A DNA stretch of 64,000 bases. Origin: Pseudomonas putida (GTDB taxonomy: Bacteria; Pseudomonadota; Gammaproteobacteria; Pseudomonadales; Pseudomonadaceae). The stretch lies in the NCBI RefSeq assembly GCF_030159595.1, contig NZ_BSKJ01000001.1:744001-808000 (forward strand), written 5' to 3'. A program made the translations under genes and the position numbers. This document shows, in pieces, positions 1 to 8,717 of this stretch. The notes under the pieces are model-generated. The model was not told the DNA's origin. It worked only from the letters and a program-made list of their open reading frames with translations, and searched no databases. Each line of letters starts with the position of its first letter. Position 1 is the first letter of the stretch.

Positions 1-108
1 ACTGACCATGCAGTCATGCCCCCCCATTCACTACCCTGATGAACCCTGCCTGTGATCCTGGTCTTGATTAGACTCGCTGCACAACCACTTGGAACAAGGC
101 CAGCCACC

Positions 109-918
109 ATGCAAAACCGCATCATGATTACTGGCGCCGGGTCCGGCCTCGGTCGCGAGATCGCCCTGCGCTGGGCGCGTGAGGGCTGGCGCCTGGCGCT
201 GGCCGATGTCAACGAAACCGGCCTGCGCGAAACCTTGGCGCTGGCCCGTGCAGCGGGCGGCGATGGCTTCGTTCAGCGTTGTGACGTGCGGGACTATAGC
301 CAGCTGACTGCCCTGGCCCAGGCCTGCACCGAGCAGTTCGGTGGTATCGACGTGATCGTCAACAACGCCGGTGTCGCCTCGGGCGGGTTCTTCGCCGAAT
401 TGTCGCTGGAAGACTGGGACTGGCAGATCGCGGTCAACCTGATGGGCGTGGTCAAGGGCTGCAAGGCCTTTCTGCCACTGCTGGAGCGCAGCAAGGGACG
501 CATCATCAACGTCGCCTCCATGGCCGCGTTGATGCAGGGCCCAGGCATGAGCAACTACAACGTGGCCAAGGCCGGCGTGCTGGCCCTGTCGGAAAGCCTG
601 CTGGTGGAACTGCGCCAGCTGGAGGTGGCGGTGCATGTGGTGTGCCCCTCGTTCTTCCAGACCAACCTGCTGGACTCGTTCCGTGGCCCGAACCCGGCGA
701 TGAAGGCGCAGGTTGGCAAGTTGCTGGAAAGCTCGCCGATCAGCGCGGCGGACATTGCCGAATACCTCTACCAGCAAGTCGCTGCTGGCGAGTTCCTCAT
801 CCTGCCTCACGAGGCAGGGCGACAGGCCTGGCAATTGAAGCGCCAGGCCCCGGAGCGGCTGTATGACGAGATGGCCGAAATGGCCGTAAAAATGCGGGTA
901 AAAGCCCTGCCGCGATGA
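109..918 (+). CDS. Short-chain dehydrogenase/reductase (SDR)
   Basis: A classical SDR of 269 residues, probably a cytosolic NAD(P)-dependent oxidoreductase of unknown substrate. The cofactor motif TGAGSGLG lies near residues 8-15. NNAG is present near residue 85, and the catalytic Ser and the Tyr-x-x-x-Lys (YNVAK) are intact around residues 130-155. I chose the ATG at 109 because the protein then starts MQNRIMITGAG, as SDRs normally do, placing the Rossmann motif at the N-terminus; an in-frame start at 52 would add an unneeded tail. It stands alone ahead of rsmI. Family assignment is secure; the substrate cannot be read from the sequence. Confidence 0.9.
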   Translation: MQNRIMITGAGSGLGREIALRWAREGWRLALADVNETGLRETLALARAAGGDGFVQRCDVRDYSQLTALAQACTEQFGGIDVIVNNAGVASGGFFAELSLEDWDWQIAVNLMGVVKGCKAFLPLLERSKGRIINVASMAALMQGPGMSNYNVAKAGVLALSESLLVELRQLEVAVHVVCPSFFQTNLLDSFRGPNPAMKAQVGKLLESSPISAADIAEYLYQQVAAGEFLILPHEAGRQAWQLKRQAPERLYDEMAEMAVKMRVKALPR

Positions 919-1038
919 ATCTTCTGTAGGAGAAGTTACTCAGAAATGTAGGGCTCTTCTGAATCGCAGTGGAGCTATTGAGTAGCCGAATACTTACGCG
1001 TCAGGCTCCGTTTTTCCCTTTCGCTGGAGGAACGGAAC

Positions 1039-1218
1039 ATGCTGGTAATCGGGCGCGAAGTAGGCGAGATCATCGTGATCGGTGATGACATCCGGATAAT
1101 GGTGGTAGAGACCCGGGACGGGGTCGTGCGCTTTGGCGTCGATGCCCCGCGTGAGGTGCCGGTGCATCGGGCCGAGGTGTACAAGCGCATCAAAGCGGCG
1201 AAGCAGGGCAAGGCCTGA
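1039..1218 (+). CDS. rsmI: CsrA/RsmA-family RNA-binding regulator (RsmI type)
   Basis: A 59-residue CsrA-family protein beginning MLVIGREVGEII and carrying the family's VHRAEVY segment near residues 42-48, the conserved RNA-contacting end of the core. CsrA proteins are homodimers that bind GGA motifs in mRNA leaders to block or stimulate translation, and in pseudomonads they act under GacS/GacA and small RNAs. P. putida strains carry several paralogs; the position beside the NAGGN cluster suggests RsmI rather than RsmA or RsmE (inference from gene order). A strong ribosome site, GGAGGAA at 1026-1032, sits six bases before the ATG. It is monocistronic and convergent with the next gene. Confidence 0.9.
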   Translation: MLVIGREVGEIIVIGDDIRIMVVETRDGVVRFGVDAPREVPVHRAEVYKRIKAAKQGKA

Positions 1219-1222
1219 CCCG

Positions 1223-1450
1223 CTACTCCAGTAGCTCACGCGGCACGTCATGCTTGGCCAGCAACTGGCACTGCTGGCTCTCAAGGTCGAACAGGATGAA
1301 CGCCTGCCCCTTGGCCAATGCCTGGCGTACCCGCAGCACGCGGGTTTCCAGTGGGGTGTCGTCGCCATTGTCGGTGCCGTCGCGGGTGACGAAGTCTTCG
1401 ATCAGGCGGGTCAGGGTTTCGGCTTGCAGTTGGTCGTAGGGGATCAGCAT
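1223..1450 (-). CDS. YheU/UPF0270 family protein
   Basis: A 75-residue protein starting MLIPYDQLQAETL and containing the YheU-family pattern: an N-terminal IPY, a central LIEDFVTRDGTD and an LAKGQAFILFDLES segment. The family is small, cytosolic and of unknown function, and is widespread in gamma-proteobacteria. I chose the ATG at 1450 because family members start MLIPY; an upstream in-frame ATG at 1495 would add fifteen unrelated residues. It converges with rsmI with only four bases between stops, and lies downstream of the NAGGN peptidase gene on the same strand. Confidence 0.85.
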   Translation of the reverse strand: MLIPYDQLQAETLTRLIEDFVTRDGTDNGDDTPLETRVLRVRQALAKGQAFILFDLESQQCQLLAKHDVPRELLE

Positions 1451-1531
1451 GGTGGGTGTTGTCTGAGGTAAGTGTGGGCATGCTACGCGAAACATCCGAG
1501 ATTGGGGGCTGCAAAGCAGCCCTCGGGGCCC

Positions 1532-2716
1532 TCAGCCTTTATTGCCAACCAGGCTGTCCACCGCCGGCACGCGTGTATCGCTCTCCATCTGCGCATCATG
1601 TTCCAGCTGGTGGCTGAAGCGTTCGAGTGAGGCATTGGCCGGTTGCGAGTCGCTGGCGAACACCGGTGGGCTCAGCAGGTACGCCGACAGCAACCGGCTC
1701 AACGCCGCCAGGCTGTCGATGTGTGTGCGCTCGTAGCCGTGGGTGGCATCGCAACCGAATGCCACTAACGCTGTACGAATATCGTGCCCTGCGGTCACCG
1801 CCGAGTGGGCATCGCTGAAGTAATAACGGAACAGGTCGCGCCGTACCGGCAGGTCGTGATCGCCGGCCAGTTTCAGCAAATGCCGGGACAGGTGGTAGTC
1901 GTAAGGCCCCGACGAATCCTGCATGGCCACGCTAACCGCATGCTCGCTGGAGGCTTGCCCAGGGGCTACCGGGGCGATGTCGATACCGACGAATTCACTC
2001 ACATCCCAGGGCAGGGCGCCGGCAGCGCCCGAGCCGGTCTCCTCGGTGATGGTGAACAGCGGGTGGCAGTCGATCAGCGGCTGGCGGCCGCTTTCCACCA
2101 CGGCTTTCAGTGCTGCCAGCAGCGCCGCCACGCCTGCCTTGTCGTCCAGGTGGCGGGCGCTGATATGGTCGCTCTCGGTGAACTCGGGCAATGGGTCGAA
2201 GGCGACGAAGTCACCAATGCTCACGCCCAATGCCTCGCAGTCGGCACGGGTGGCGCAGTAAGCGTCCAGGCGCAGCTCCACATGGTCCCAGCTGACCGGC
2301 ATCTGGTCGATGGCGGTATTGAAGGCGTGCCCGCTGGCCATCAGCGGCAGCACGCTGCCACGCACCACGCCCGTGTCGGTAAACACGCTGACCCGGCTGC
2401 CCTCGGCAAAGCGGCTGGACCAGCAACCCACGGGTGCCAGAGCCAGGCGACCGTTGTCCTGCAGCTGGCGCACGCTGGCGCCGATGGTGTCCAGGTGGGC
2501 GGACACGGCACGGTCGGGGGAGGTCTGCCGGCCCTTGAGGGTGGCGCGGATGGTGCCGCGACGGGTCAGCTCGAAGGGGATGCCCAGTTCGTCCAGGCGT
2601 TCGGCCACATAGCGCACGATGGTGTCGGTGAAACCGGTGGGGCTGGGGATGGCGAGCATTTCCAACAGCACGCGTTTGAGGTAGTCGAGATCGGGTTCGG
2701 GGTGTCGGTCGGACAT
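1532..2716 (-). CDS. M42-family peptidase of the NAGGN osmoprotectant system
   Basis: A 394-residue metallopeptidase-fold protein of the M42 type. The expected dinuclear-metal ligands are visible: AHLDT near residue 92, LDDKAG near 190, the glutamate pair TEETGSGA near 228, GIDIAP near 248, and a late histidine in SDAHS. It lies downstream of asnO and ngg on the same strand, so the likely role is processing or turnover of N-acetylglutaminylglutamine amide or its precursor; that role is inferred from context. AAGGAGC precedes the ATG. A REP pair separates it from ngg. The C-terminal 40 residues are polar and probably outside the catalytic fold. Confidence 0.85.
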   Translation of the reverse strand: MSDRHPEPDLDYLKRVLLEMLAIPSPTGFTDTIVRYVAERLDELGIPFELTRRGTIRATLKGRQTSPDRAVSAHLDTIGASVRQLQDNGRLALAPVGCWSSRFAEGSRVSVFTDTGVVRGSVLPLMASGHAFNTAIDQMPVSWDHVELRLDAYCATRADCEALGVSIGDFVAFDPLPEFTESDHISARHLDDKAGVAALLAALKAVVESGRQPLIDCHPLFTITEETGSGAAGALPWDVSEFVGIDIAPVAPGQASSEHAVSVAMQDSSGPYDYHLSRHLLKLAGDHDLPVRRDLFRYYFSDAHSAVTAGHDIRTALVAFGCDATHGYERTHIDSLAALSRLLSAYLLSPPVFASDSQPANASLERFSHQLEHDAQMESDTRVPAVDSLVGNKG

Positions 2717-2748
2717 GGGTGCTCCTTGGATTTTGTGCTGACCAGACT

Positions 2749-2840
2749 GGCCCTATCGCCAGCAAGCCAGCTCCCACAGGTCCCCACAGACTTCAAGACC
2801 TGGGAGGGCCTCTGGGAGCTGGCTTGCCGGCGATAGGGCC
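2749..2840. repeat. Inverted REP pair (REPIN-like)
   Basis: Two facing copies of the Pseudomonas REP core (gcaagccagctccca and its complement) bounded by ggccctatcgcc and ggcgatagggcc lie between ngg and the M42 peptidase gene. As RNA they can form one long hairpin, which could attenuate transcription or shield mRNA ends inside this operon. Confidence 0.9.
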
Positions 2841-2848
2841 ATCAGCGG

Positions 2849-4594
2849 TTACGTCAAAGGCCGGCTATGCGGAAACAGCAGGTCAATAAAGCGCTCGGCC
2901 GTTGGCTGTGGTTCATGGTTGGCCAACCCGGCACGTTCGTTGGCTTCGATGATCACATATTCCGGCTGCCCGGCATCGCGCACCATGAAGTCCAGCCCCA
3001 CCACCGGTATCTCCAGTGCCCGCGCTGCGCGCACGGCTGCATCGGCCAGCACCGGGTGCAAACGGTCGGTCACGTCTTCCAGGGTGCCGCCGGTGTGCAG
3101 GTTGGCGGTGCGCCGCACGGCCAGGCGCTGGCCAGTGGGCAACACGTCGTCGTAGGCAAAGCCCGCCGTACGCAGGGTGCGCTCGGTTTCGTCATCCAGC
3201 GGAATGCGGCTTTCCCCCCCGGTCGCGGCCTGGCGTCGGCGGCTCTGGGCTTCAATCAACTGGCGGACGCTGTGCCTGCCGTCGCCCAGCACCTGGGCCG
3301 GGTGACGGATGGCGGCGGCCACCACTTCGTAGCCGATCACCACGATGCGCAGGTCGAACCCCGCATGGAAGCTCTCCAGCAGCACGCGGCTGTCGAACGG
3401 GCGGGCGTGTGCCACGGCGCGGGTGATGTCATCGATGCAGGTCAGGTTCACCGCCACGCCCTGGCCTTGCTCGCCATCCACCGGCTTCACCACCACCGCG
3501 CCATGCTCGTCAAGAAAGGCCAGGTTGTCGTCGGCATTGCCCGCCAGCTGCTGCGCCGGTACCAGCAACCCGGCGTTGTGCAGCGTGTGCCGGGTCAGGC
3601 GTTTGTCCTGGCACAGGGTCATGGTCACGGCGCTGGTCAGGTCACTGAGCGATTCACGGCAGCGAATGCGACGCCCGCCCAGGCACAGGGTAAACAGGCC
3701 GCCAGCGGCGTCATCGATCTGTACATCGATGCCACGGCGCAGGGCCTCGTCAACGATGATGCGTGCGTAGGGGTTCAACTCGGCCTCAGGGCCAGGGCCC
3801 AGGAACAGCTGCTGGTTGATACCGTTCTTGCGCTTGACCGCAAAGGTGGGCAGGTTGCGAAACCCCAGTTTCTGGTACAGGCGCTTGGCTTGGCGGTTGT
3901 CGTGCAGCACCGATAAATCCAGGTAGGCCAGACCACGGCTCATGAAGTGCTCGATCAGGTGGCGCACCAGCACCTCACCCACGCCGGGGCGGGTGCAGTG
4001 CGGGTCCACCGCCAGGCACCACAGGCTGCTGCCGTGCTCCGGGTCGTCGAAGGCCTTGGCGTGGTTCAGGCCCATGACGCTGCCAATCACCGCGCCGCTG
4101 TCTTCGTCCTCGGCCAACCAGTACACCGGGCCACCCAGGTGCCTGGGGGTGAGCAGTTCGGCGTCGACCGGCAACATGCCGCGTGCCTGGTACAGGGTGT
4201 TGATGGCCTGCCAGTCGGCCGGGTTCTGTGCCCGGCGTATGCGAAAGCCTCGGAACACTCGCTGAGCGGGGCGGTAGTCGGTGAACCACAGGCGCAGGGT
4301 GTCGGACGGGTCGAGGAACAATTGTTGTGGGGCCTGGGCCAGCAACTGCTGCGGCGCCGCCACATACAGGGCGATGTCGCGCTCGCCGGGGCGTTCATCG
4401 AGCAGGTCCGCAGCCAGGTCGGCAGGGTTGGGGTAGGTGTGGCCGATCAGCAGCCGGCCCCAGCCGCAATGCACGGCACGCGGCTGGTCGTGGGGCTGGC
4501 TGCCATCACCGGCCAGGCGTGCCTGCAGACGCTCATAGGACGGCGTCTGGCCCCGCAGCAGGCGCTGACCGTAAGCGATTTCGTGGGCTTTCAT
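2849..4594 (-). CDS. ngg: N-acetylglutaminylglutamine synthetase
   Basis: A 581-residue two-domain enzyme. Residues about 95-265 form a GNAT acetyltransferase (RPGVGEVLVRHLIEHF is the acetyl-CoA loop). Residues about 300-575 form an ATP-grasp ligase with VVKPVDGEQGQGV and a C-terminal VVGLDFMVRD...IIEANERAG metal-binding stretch. It would acetylate glutamine or the dipeptide and join two glutamines to give N-acetylglutaminylglutamine, the precursor of the osmoprotectant NAGGN. It starts three bases after the asnO stop, so the pair is certainly co-transcribed. The pairing with asnO is known from Sinorhizobium and Pseudomonas. Confidence 0.93.
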   Translation of the reverse strand: MKAHEIAYGQRLLRGQTPSYERLQARLAGDGSQPHDQPRAVHCGWGRLLIGHTYPNPADLAADLLDERPGERDIALYVAAPQQLLAQAPQQLFLDPSDTLRLWFTDYRPAQRVFRGFRIRRAQNPADWQAINTLYQARGMLPVDAELLTPRHLGGPVYWLAEDEDSGAVIGSVMGLNHAKAFDDPEHGSSLWCLAVDPHCTRPGVGEVLVRHLIEHFMSRGLAYLDLSVLHDNRQAKRLYQKLGFRNLPTFAVKRKNGINQQLFLGPGPEAELNPYARIIVDEALRRGIDVQIDDAAGGLFTLCLGGRRIRCRESLSDLTSAVTMTLCQDKRLTRHTLHNAGLLVPAQQLAGNADDNLAFLDEHGAVVVKPVDGEQGQGVAVNLTCIDDITRAVAHARPFDSRVLLESFHAGFDLRIVVIGYEVVAAAIRHPAQVLGDGRHSVRQLIEAQSRRRQAATGGESRIPLDDETERTLRTAGFAYDDVLPTGQRLAVRRTANLHTGGTLEDVTDRLHPVLADAAVRAARALEIPVVGLDFMVRDAGQPEYVIIEANERAGLANHEPQPTAERFIDLLFPHSRPLT

Positions 4595-4597
4595 CGG

Positions 4598-6385
4598 TCA
4601 GATTCCTTGTTCGCTCAACCACAGGTTCAGCGCCGCCAGTTGCCACAGCTTGGATCCGCGTAGCGGCGTCAATTGGCCGTGCGGGTTGCTCAGCAGGCGG
4701 TCGAGCATGGCCGGGTTGAACAGCCCACGGTCCTGGCTGGGGTCGGTCAGCAGTTCGCGTACCCAGCCCAAGGTGGCGCCTTCCAGGTGCTTCAGGCCCG
4801 GCACCGGGAAGTAGCCCTTCTTGCGGTCGATCACCTCATGCGGGATCACCCGTCGCGCTGCCTGCTTGAGCACCTGTTTGCCGCCATCGGGCAGCTTGAA
4901 GCGCGCCGGGATGCGCGCCGACAGCTCCACCAGGCGGTAGTCGAGGAACGGCGTGCGCGCTTCCAGGCCCCAGGCCATGGTCATGTTGTCTACGCGCTTG
5001 ACCGGGTCGTCCACCAGCATCACGGTGCTGTCCAGGCGCAGGGCCTTGTCCACCGGATCACGGGCGCCGGGGCGGGCAAAGTGCTCGCGCACGAAGTCGC
5101 CTGCGGCGTCGGTTTCCAGCAGCCAGGGCGCCTGCACGGTGTCGCGGTACTCGGCATGGCTGCGGTCGAAGAACGCGTCGCGGTAGGCCGCATAGGCATC
5201 GTCGGCACCGTCCACCTGCGGGTACCAGTGGTAACCGGCGAACAGCTCGTCCGCGCCCTGGCCGCTTTGCACGCCCTTGCAATGCTTGGCCACTTCCCGC
5301 GACAGCAGGTAGAAGGCGATGCAGTCGTGGCTGACCATCGGCTCGCTCATGGCGCGGAATGCTGCTGGCAGTCGGTCGATGATCTCGTGTTCGGCGATAC
5401 GCAACTGATGGTGGCGGGTGCCGTAGTGCTTGGCGATCAGGTCCGAATACTGGAACTCGTCGCCACGCTCGCCGCCGGCATCTTCGAAGCCGATGGAGAA
5501 GGTCGACAGGTCGTCCACGCCCACTTCGCGCAGCAGGCCGACCAGCAGGCTGGAGTCGACCCCGCCGGACAGCAGCACACCGACGTCGACGGCGGCACGT
5601 TGGCGGATGGCCACGGCGTCGCGGGTGGCGTCGAGCACGCGGGTGGTCCAGCCCTCCAGGTCCAGCTCGCGCTCGTCCGGGTTGGCGCCGTATTTCAGCT
5701 GCCACCAGGTCTGGCGCTCCACTTCGCCATGGCGGTCGATACGCATCCAGGTGCCGGGCTCCAGTTTCTGCACATTGGCCAGCAAGGTGCGCGGCGCGGG
5801 TACCACGGCGTGGAAGTTCAGGTAGTGGTTGAGCGCGACCGGGTCGAGCACAGGGTCGATATCGCCCCCCTTGAGCAGGGCCGGCAGGGTCGAGGCAAAG
5901 CGCAGGCGTTCACCGTTGCGTGACAGGTACAGGGGTTTGACGCCCAGGCGGTCGCGGGCCAGGAACAGGCGCTGGTTGTCACGCTCCCAGATGGCCAGGG
6001 CGAACATGCCGTTGAGCTTGGGCAGCAAGGCCGCGCCCCAGGCGTGGTAGCCCTTGAGCAGCACCTCGGTGTCGCCGTCGGACCAGAAGGTGTAGCCCAG
6101 GTCCTGCAGTTCCTGGCGCAGTTCGGGGAAGTTGTAGATGGCACCGTTGAACGCCAGTGACAGGCCCAAGGTGTTGTCGACCATGGGCTGTGCCGAGCCA
6201 TCGGACAGGTCCATGATTTTCAGGCGCCGGTGGCCCAGGGCGATCGGGCCCTGGCTATGGAAGCCCCAGGCATCCGGGCCGCGAGGCGCCAGGTGATGGG
6301 TAATGCGCTCTACCGCAGCCAGGTCGGCTGGGCGAGGGGCTTGGTCGATGGGGGTGAAACGCAACTCTCCTGCTAATCCGCACAT
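4598..6385 (-). CDS. asnO: N-acetylglutaminylglutamine amidotransferase (asparagine synthase-like)
   Basis: A 595-residue class II glutamine amidotransferase. Cys2 after the initiator Met (MCGLAGELRF) is the N-terminal nucleophile. The glutaminase half runs to about residue 210. The synthetase half has the pyrophosphatase loop SGGVDSSLL near residue 268 and SGQGADELFAGY near 375. In this context it amidates N-acetylglutaminylglutamine to NAGGN, an osmoprotectant dipeptide. It is the first gene of asnO-ngg-M42 peptidase, transcribed leftward. The upstream 110 bases, before a REP pair, should hold the promoter, expected to respond to osmotic stress, although I cannot identify a specific site. 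Confidence 0.93.
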   Translation of the reverse strand: MCGLAGELRFTPIDQAPRPADLAAVERITHHLAPRGPDAWGFHSQGPIALGHRRLKIMDLSDGSAQPMVDNTLGLSLAFNGAIYNFPELRQELQDLGYTFWSDGDTEVLLKGYHAWGAALLPKLNGMFALAIWERDNQRLFLARDRLGVKPLYLSRNGERLRFASTLPALLKGGDIDPVLDPVALNHYLNFHAVVPAPRTLLANVQKLEPGTWMRIDRHGEVERQTWWQLKYGANPDERELDLEGWTTRVLDATRDAVAIRQRAAVDVGVLLSGGVDSSLLVGLLREVGVDDLSTFSIGFEDAGGERGDEFQYSDLIAKHYGTRHHQLRIAEHEIIDRLPAAFRAMSEPMVSHDCIAFYLLSREVAKHCKGVQSGQGADELFAGYHWYPQVDGADDAYAAYRDAFFDRSHAEYRDTVQAPWLLETDAAGDFVREHFARPGARDPVDKALRLDSTVMLVDDPVKRVDNMTMAWGLEARTPFLDYRLVELSARIPARFKLPDGGKQVLKQAARRVIPHEVIDRKKGYFPVPGLKHLEGATLGWVRELLTDPSQDRGLFNPAMLDRLLSNPHGQLTPLRGSKLWQLAALNLWLSEQGI

Positions 6386-6502
6386 AAGTCCTTACCGGTT
6401 TTTCCGTTGGGGAGGGGGTACCCCGGATCAGGGCACCTTCAGGAACTGACCTGTGTGCTTTTTGAGAGTTTTAGAACAATTTGTTATATGTTTTCGGTTC
6501 GC

Positions 6503-6592
6503 GGCCCAATCGCCGGCAAGCCAGCTCCCACAGGATTACCACAGGCCTGAGCCTTGCGCGATCCCTGTGGGAACTGGCTTGCCGGCGATTGG
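6503..6592. repeat. Inverted REP pair (REPIN-like)
   Basis: Facing REP cores, cgccggcaagccagctccca and the near-complement ending ggcttgccggcg, with a spacer containing ggattaccacaggcc. It sits between the mnmC stop and the asnO promoter region, the usual intergenic position of these elements. Confidence 0.9.
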
Positions 6593-6617
6593 TCTGCGAA
6601 GCAGACCCCCGGCCCGA

Positions 6618-8582
6618 TCACTTGCCTCGAATCAGCTTACGCAGCGCAAACCGGTTCGGATGACAAGCCTCTGCGACAGACCGCGGCAACGGCAGCGGCT
6701 CCCCGCACACCCAGGCCGCCACCAACTCGCCACTCAACGGCGCCGTGATCAACCCACGCGAACCGTGCCCACTGTTCACATACAACCCCTCCAGCCAGGG
6801 GCAGGCCATCTCCGGCACCTGCCGGGCATCCCGGCCCAGCACTGCATAGGCCTCGGCAAACGCCTGCGCATCAGCCACCGGCCCTACGATTGGCAGGTAA
6901 TCCGGGCTGGTGCAGCGGAACGCCGCGCGGCCCTGTAACTGCTCAGCGTCCAGCTCGGCCACACCCAGGCGCTGCGCCAGGTCGACGGAGATCTCGTCCA
7001 GCAACGTCAGGTTGCCCTGGTGCTCGGCAACCGTCGGTGCCAGGTCTTCGCTGTGGAAATCAAAGCTCGCGCCCAGGGTATGTTCATCCTCGCGCGGCGG
7101 CGCAACATAACCCTCCGCGCACACCACGGTGCGTAGCGCCCGGCTGCTGGCATTGGCCGGCAGGCGGGTGATCTGTCCGCGAATACGCTTGAGCGGCAGC
7201 TGTGCGCAAGGCTCGAAACGCTGTACCTCGGCGGCCCCGGCGAGGATAACCACGGGTGCGCTGGCCAGCAGGCGGTCACCCGCCGAGGCTTGCCATTGCT
7301 CATCGACCTTGCGCAGCTCAAGCACTTCCTGGTGCGTCACCAGCCTGACGCCCGGGTGCAGCAACTGCTGTTGGCACAGCGCCGGTGGATGCACCCAGCC
7401 GCCTTCGGGGTAGTACAACCCACCTGCCGGCAAGGCCACCCCGGCGACGGCTTCAGCCTGTTCACGTTGCAGTGATTGCAGCAGGTTGTGGTCGAAGGCG
7501 GCGGCCAGCTTGCCCTGGCGCTCAGCTTCCTTGCCATCGAAAGCCAGTTGCAGCACCCCACACGCATCCCAGTCACGACCACGCTGCAGGCGCTCGAGCT
7601 GGCGCCGGGTGTAGCCGAAACCGGACAGGATCATCTGCGACAGCGCTGTGCCATGGGCAGACAACTTGAGGTACAGCACCCCCTGCGGGTTGCCCGAAGC
7701 CTCTTGAGCCGGAGCGTCGTGGCGTTCCAGCACGGTCACTCGCCAGCCACGCCGGGCCAGGCTGGCAGCGGTTGTGCTGCCCGCGAGCCCGGCACCAATC
7801 ACCAGGGCCTCGCGCGGCCCAGATGCGGCAGGCGGGCGCGCATACCAAGGCGCGCAGGGGCCGGGCAGGGGGCCGACATAAGCGCCGCTCATCACCTCCC
7901 ACTTCTTGCCGATGCCCGGCACTTTCTTCATGGCAAAACCGGCTTCGACCAGGCTGCGGCGTACCCAGCCGGTGGTGGTGAAGGTGCCCAGTACGGTGCC
8001 TGCGTGCGACAACCGCGCCAGTTGCGCGAACAGTTCCGGGGTCCACATTTCGGGGTTCTTGGCCGGGGCGAAACCGTCGAGGAACCACACGTCAATCTGT
8101 GCATCGAGCTGCGGCAGCTGTTCCAGTACATCACCGACCAGCAGCGTCAGCGTGACCCTGCCATCGGCAAACGTGAACTGCTGAAAGCCTTGGTGTACCG
8201 CCACATATTGCGCCAGCAGCGGCTCGGTATAGGCGGCAAGCTCTGGCCACAGGCGCACTGCACGGGCCATGTCGTCGTGGCCGAGGGGGTATTTTTCGAC
8301 ACTGACGAAGTGCAGGCGCGCGTTGCTGTGCGCATGTTCGTCAAACAGCTGCCAGGCGCAGAAAAAATTCATGCCGGTGCCAAAACCGGTTTCGCCGATC
8401 ACCATGCAGGCGTGCGGCTCAAGGTTGGCGAAGCGCTCGGCCAGGCGGGTCTGGCCGAGGAACACATGCTTGGTTTCTTCGATGCCTTCGTTAACCGCGA
8501 AATAGACGTCGTCGTATTGCCGCGAATGGGGGCGACCCTGGTCGTCCCAGTCGATCTGGGCGTGCTGGAGGAGGGTGGACAT
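6618..8582 (-). CDS. mnmC: Bifunctional tRNA 5-methylaminomethyl-2-thiouridine biosynthesis protein MnmC
   Basis: A 654-residue fusion. Residues about 1-240 are an S-adenosylmethionine methyltransferase (GETGFGTGMNF near 62-72, LVGDVLEQLP near 147, FLDGFAPAKNP near 168). From about 260 a FAD-dependent oxidoreductase begins, with the dinucleotide motif VIGAGLAGS. The oxidase converts cmnm5s2U34 to nm5s2U34 in tRNA, and the methyltransferase then makes mnm5s2U34. Length and domain order match full-length MnmC, so both steps should be active. It is monocistronic and divergent from the phosphotransferase gene; its stop faces the REP pair at 6503. Confidence 0.95.
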   Translation of the reverse strand: MSTLLQHAQIDWDDQGRPHSRQYDDVYFAVNEGIEETKHVFLGQTRLAERFANLEPHACMVIGETGFGTGMNFFCAWQLFDEHAHSNARLHFVSVEKYPLGHDDMARAVRLWPELAAYTEPLLAQYVAVHQGFQQFTFADGRVTLTLLVGDVLEQLPQLDAQIDVWFLDGFAPAKNPEMWTPELFAQLARLSHAGTVLGTFTTTGWVRRSLVEAGFAMKKVPGIGKKWEVMSGAYVGPLPGPCAPWYARPPAASGPREALVIGAGLAGSTTAASLARRGWRVTVLERHDAPAQEASGNPQGVLYLKLSAHGTALSQMILSGFGYTRRQLERLQRGRDWDACGVLQLAFDGKEAERQGKLAAAFDHNLLQSLQREQAEAVAGVALPAGGLYYPEGGWVHPPALCQQQLLHPGVRLVTHQEVLELRKVDEQWQASAGDRLLASAPVVILAGAAEVQRFEPCAQLPLKRIRGQITRLPANASSRALRTVVCAEGYVAPPREDEHTLGASFDFHSEDLAPTVAEHQGNLTLLDEISVDLAQRLGVAELDAEQLQGRAAFRCTSPDYLPIVGPVADAQAFAEAYAVLGRDARQVPEMACPWLEGLYVNSGHGSRGLITAPLSGELVAAWVCGEPLPLPRSVAEACHPNRFALRKLIRGK

Positions 8583-8628
8583 GGTGGGCTCGGTTGCAGC
8601 GGATGGCGGGATTTTATGCCATCCGCCT

Positions 8629-8664
8629 GCTCTGTGGGAGCGGGTTCGCCCGCGAAGAGGGCCT
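8629..8664. repeat. Single REP half-element
   Basis: A lone copy of the second REP type in this window (tgtgggagcgggttcgcccgcgaagag when read through) lies between the divergent mnmC and polyphosphate phosphotransferase genes. It has no facing partner. Confidence 0.7.
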
Positions 8665-8717
8665 ACAGGCAGAAATGAAATCCGCTAGTCTTGCTTATCC
8701 ATTGAAGGAGCCAGTGC

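Noticed and set aside
52..108. Upstream extension of the first SDR (start at 52)
   Set aside because: The extra 19 residues precede the Rossmann motif without similarity to SDRs, and the ATG at 109 gives the normal N-terminus.
1532..6385. The asparagine synthase-like and ATP-grasp genes as a natural-product (lasso or dipeptide antibiotic) cluster
   Set aside because: The GNAT plus ATP-grasp fusion next to the asparagine synthase-like gene is the defining NAGGN osmoprotectant arrangement, and no precursor peptide or export gene is present.
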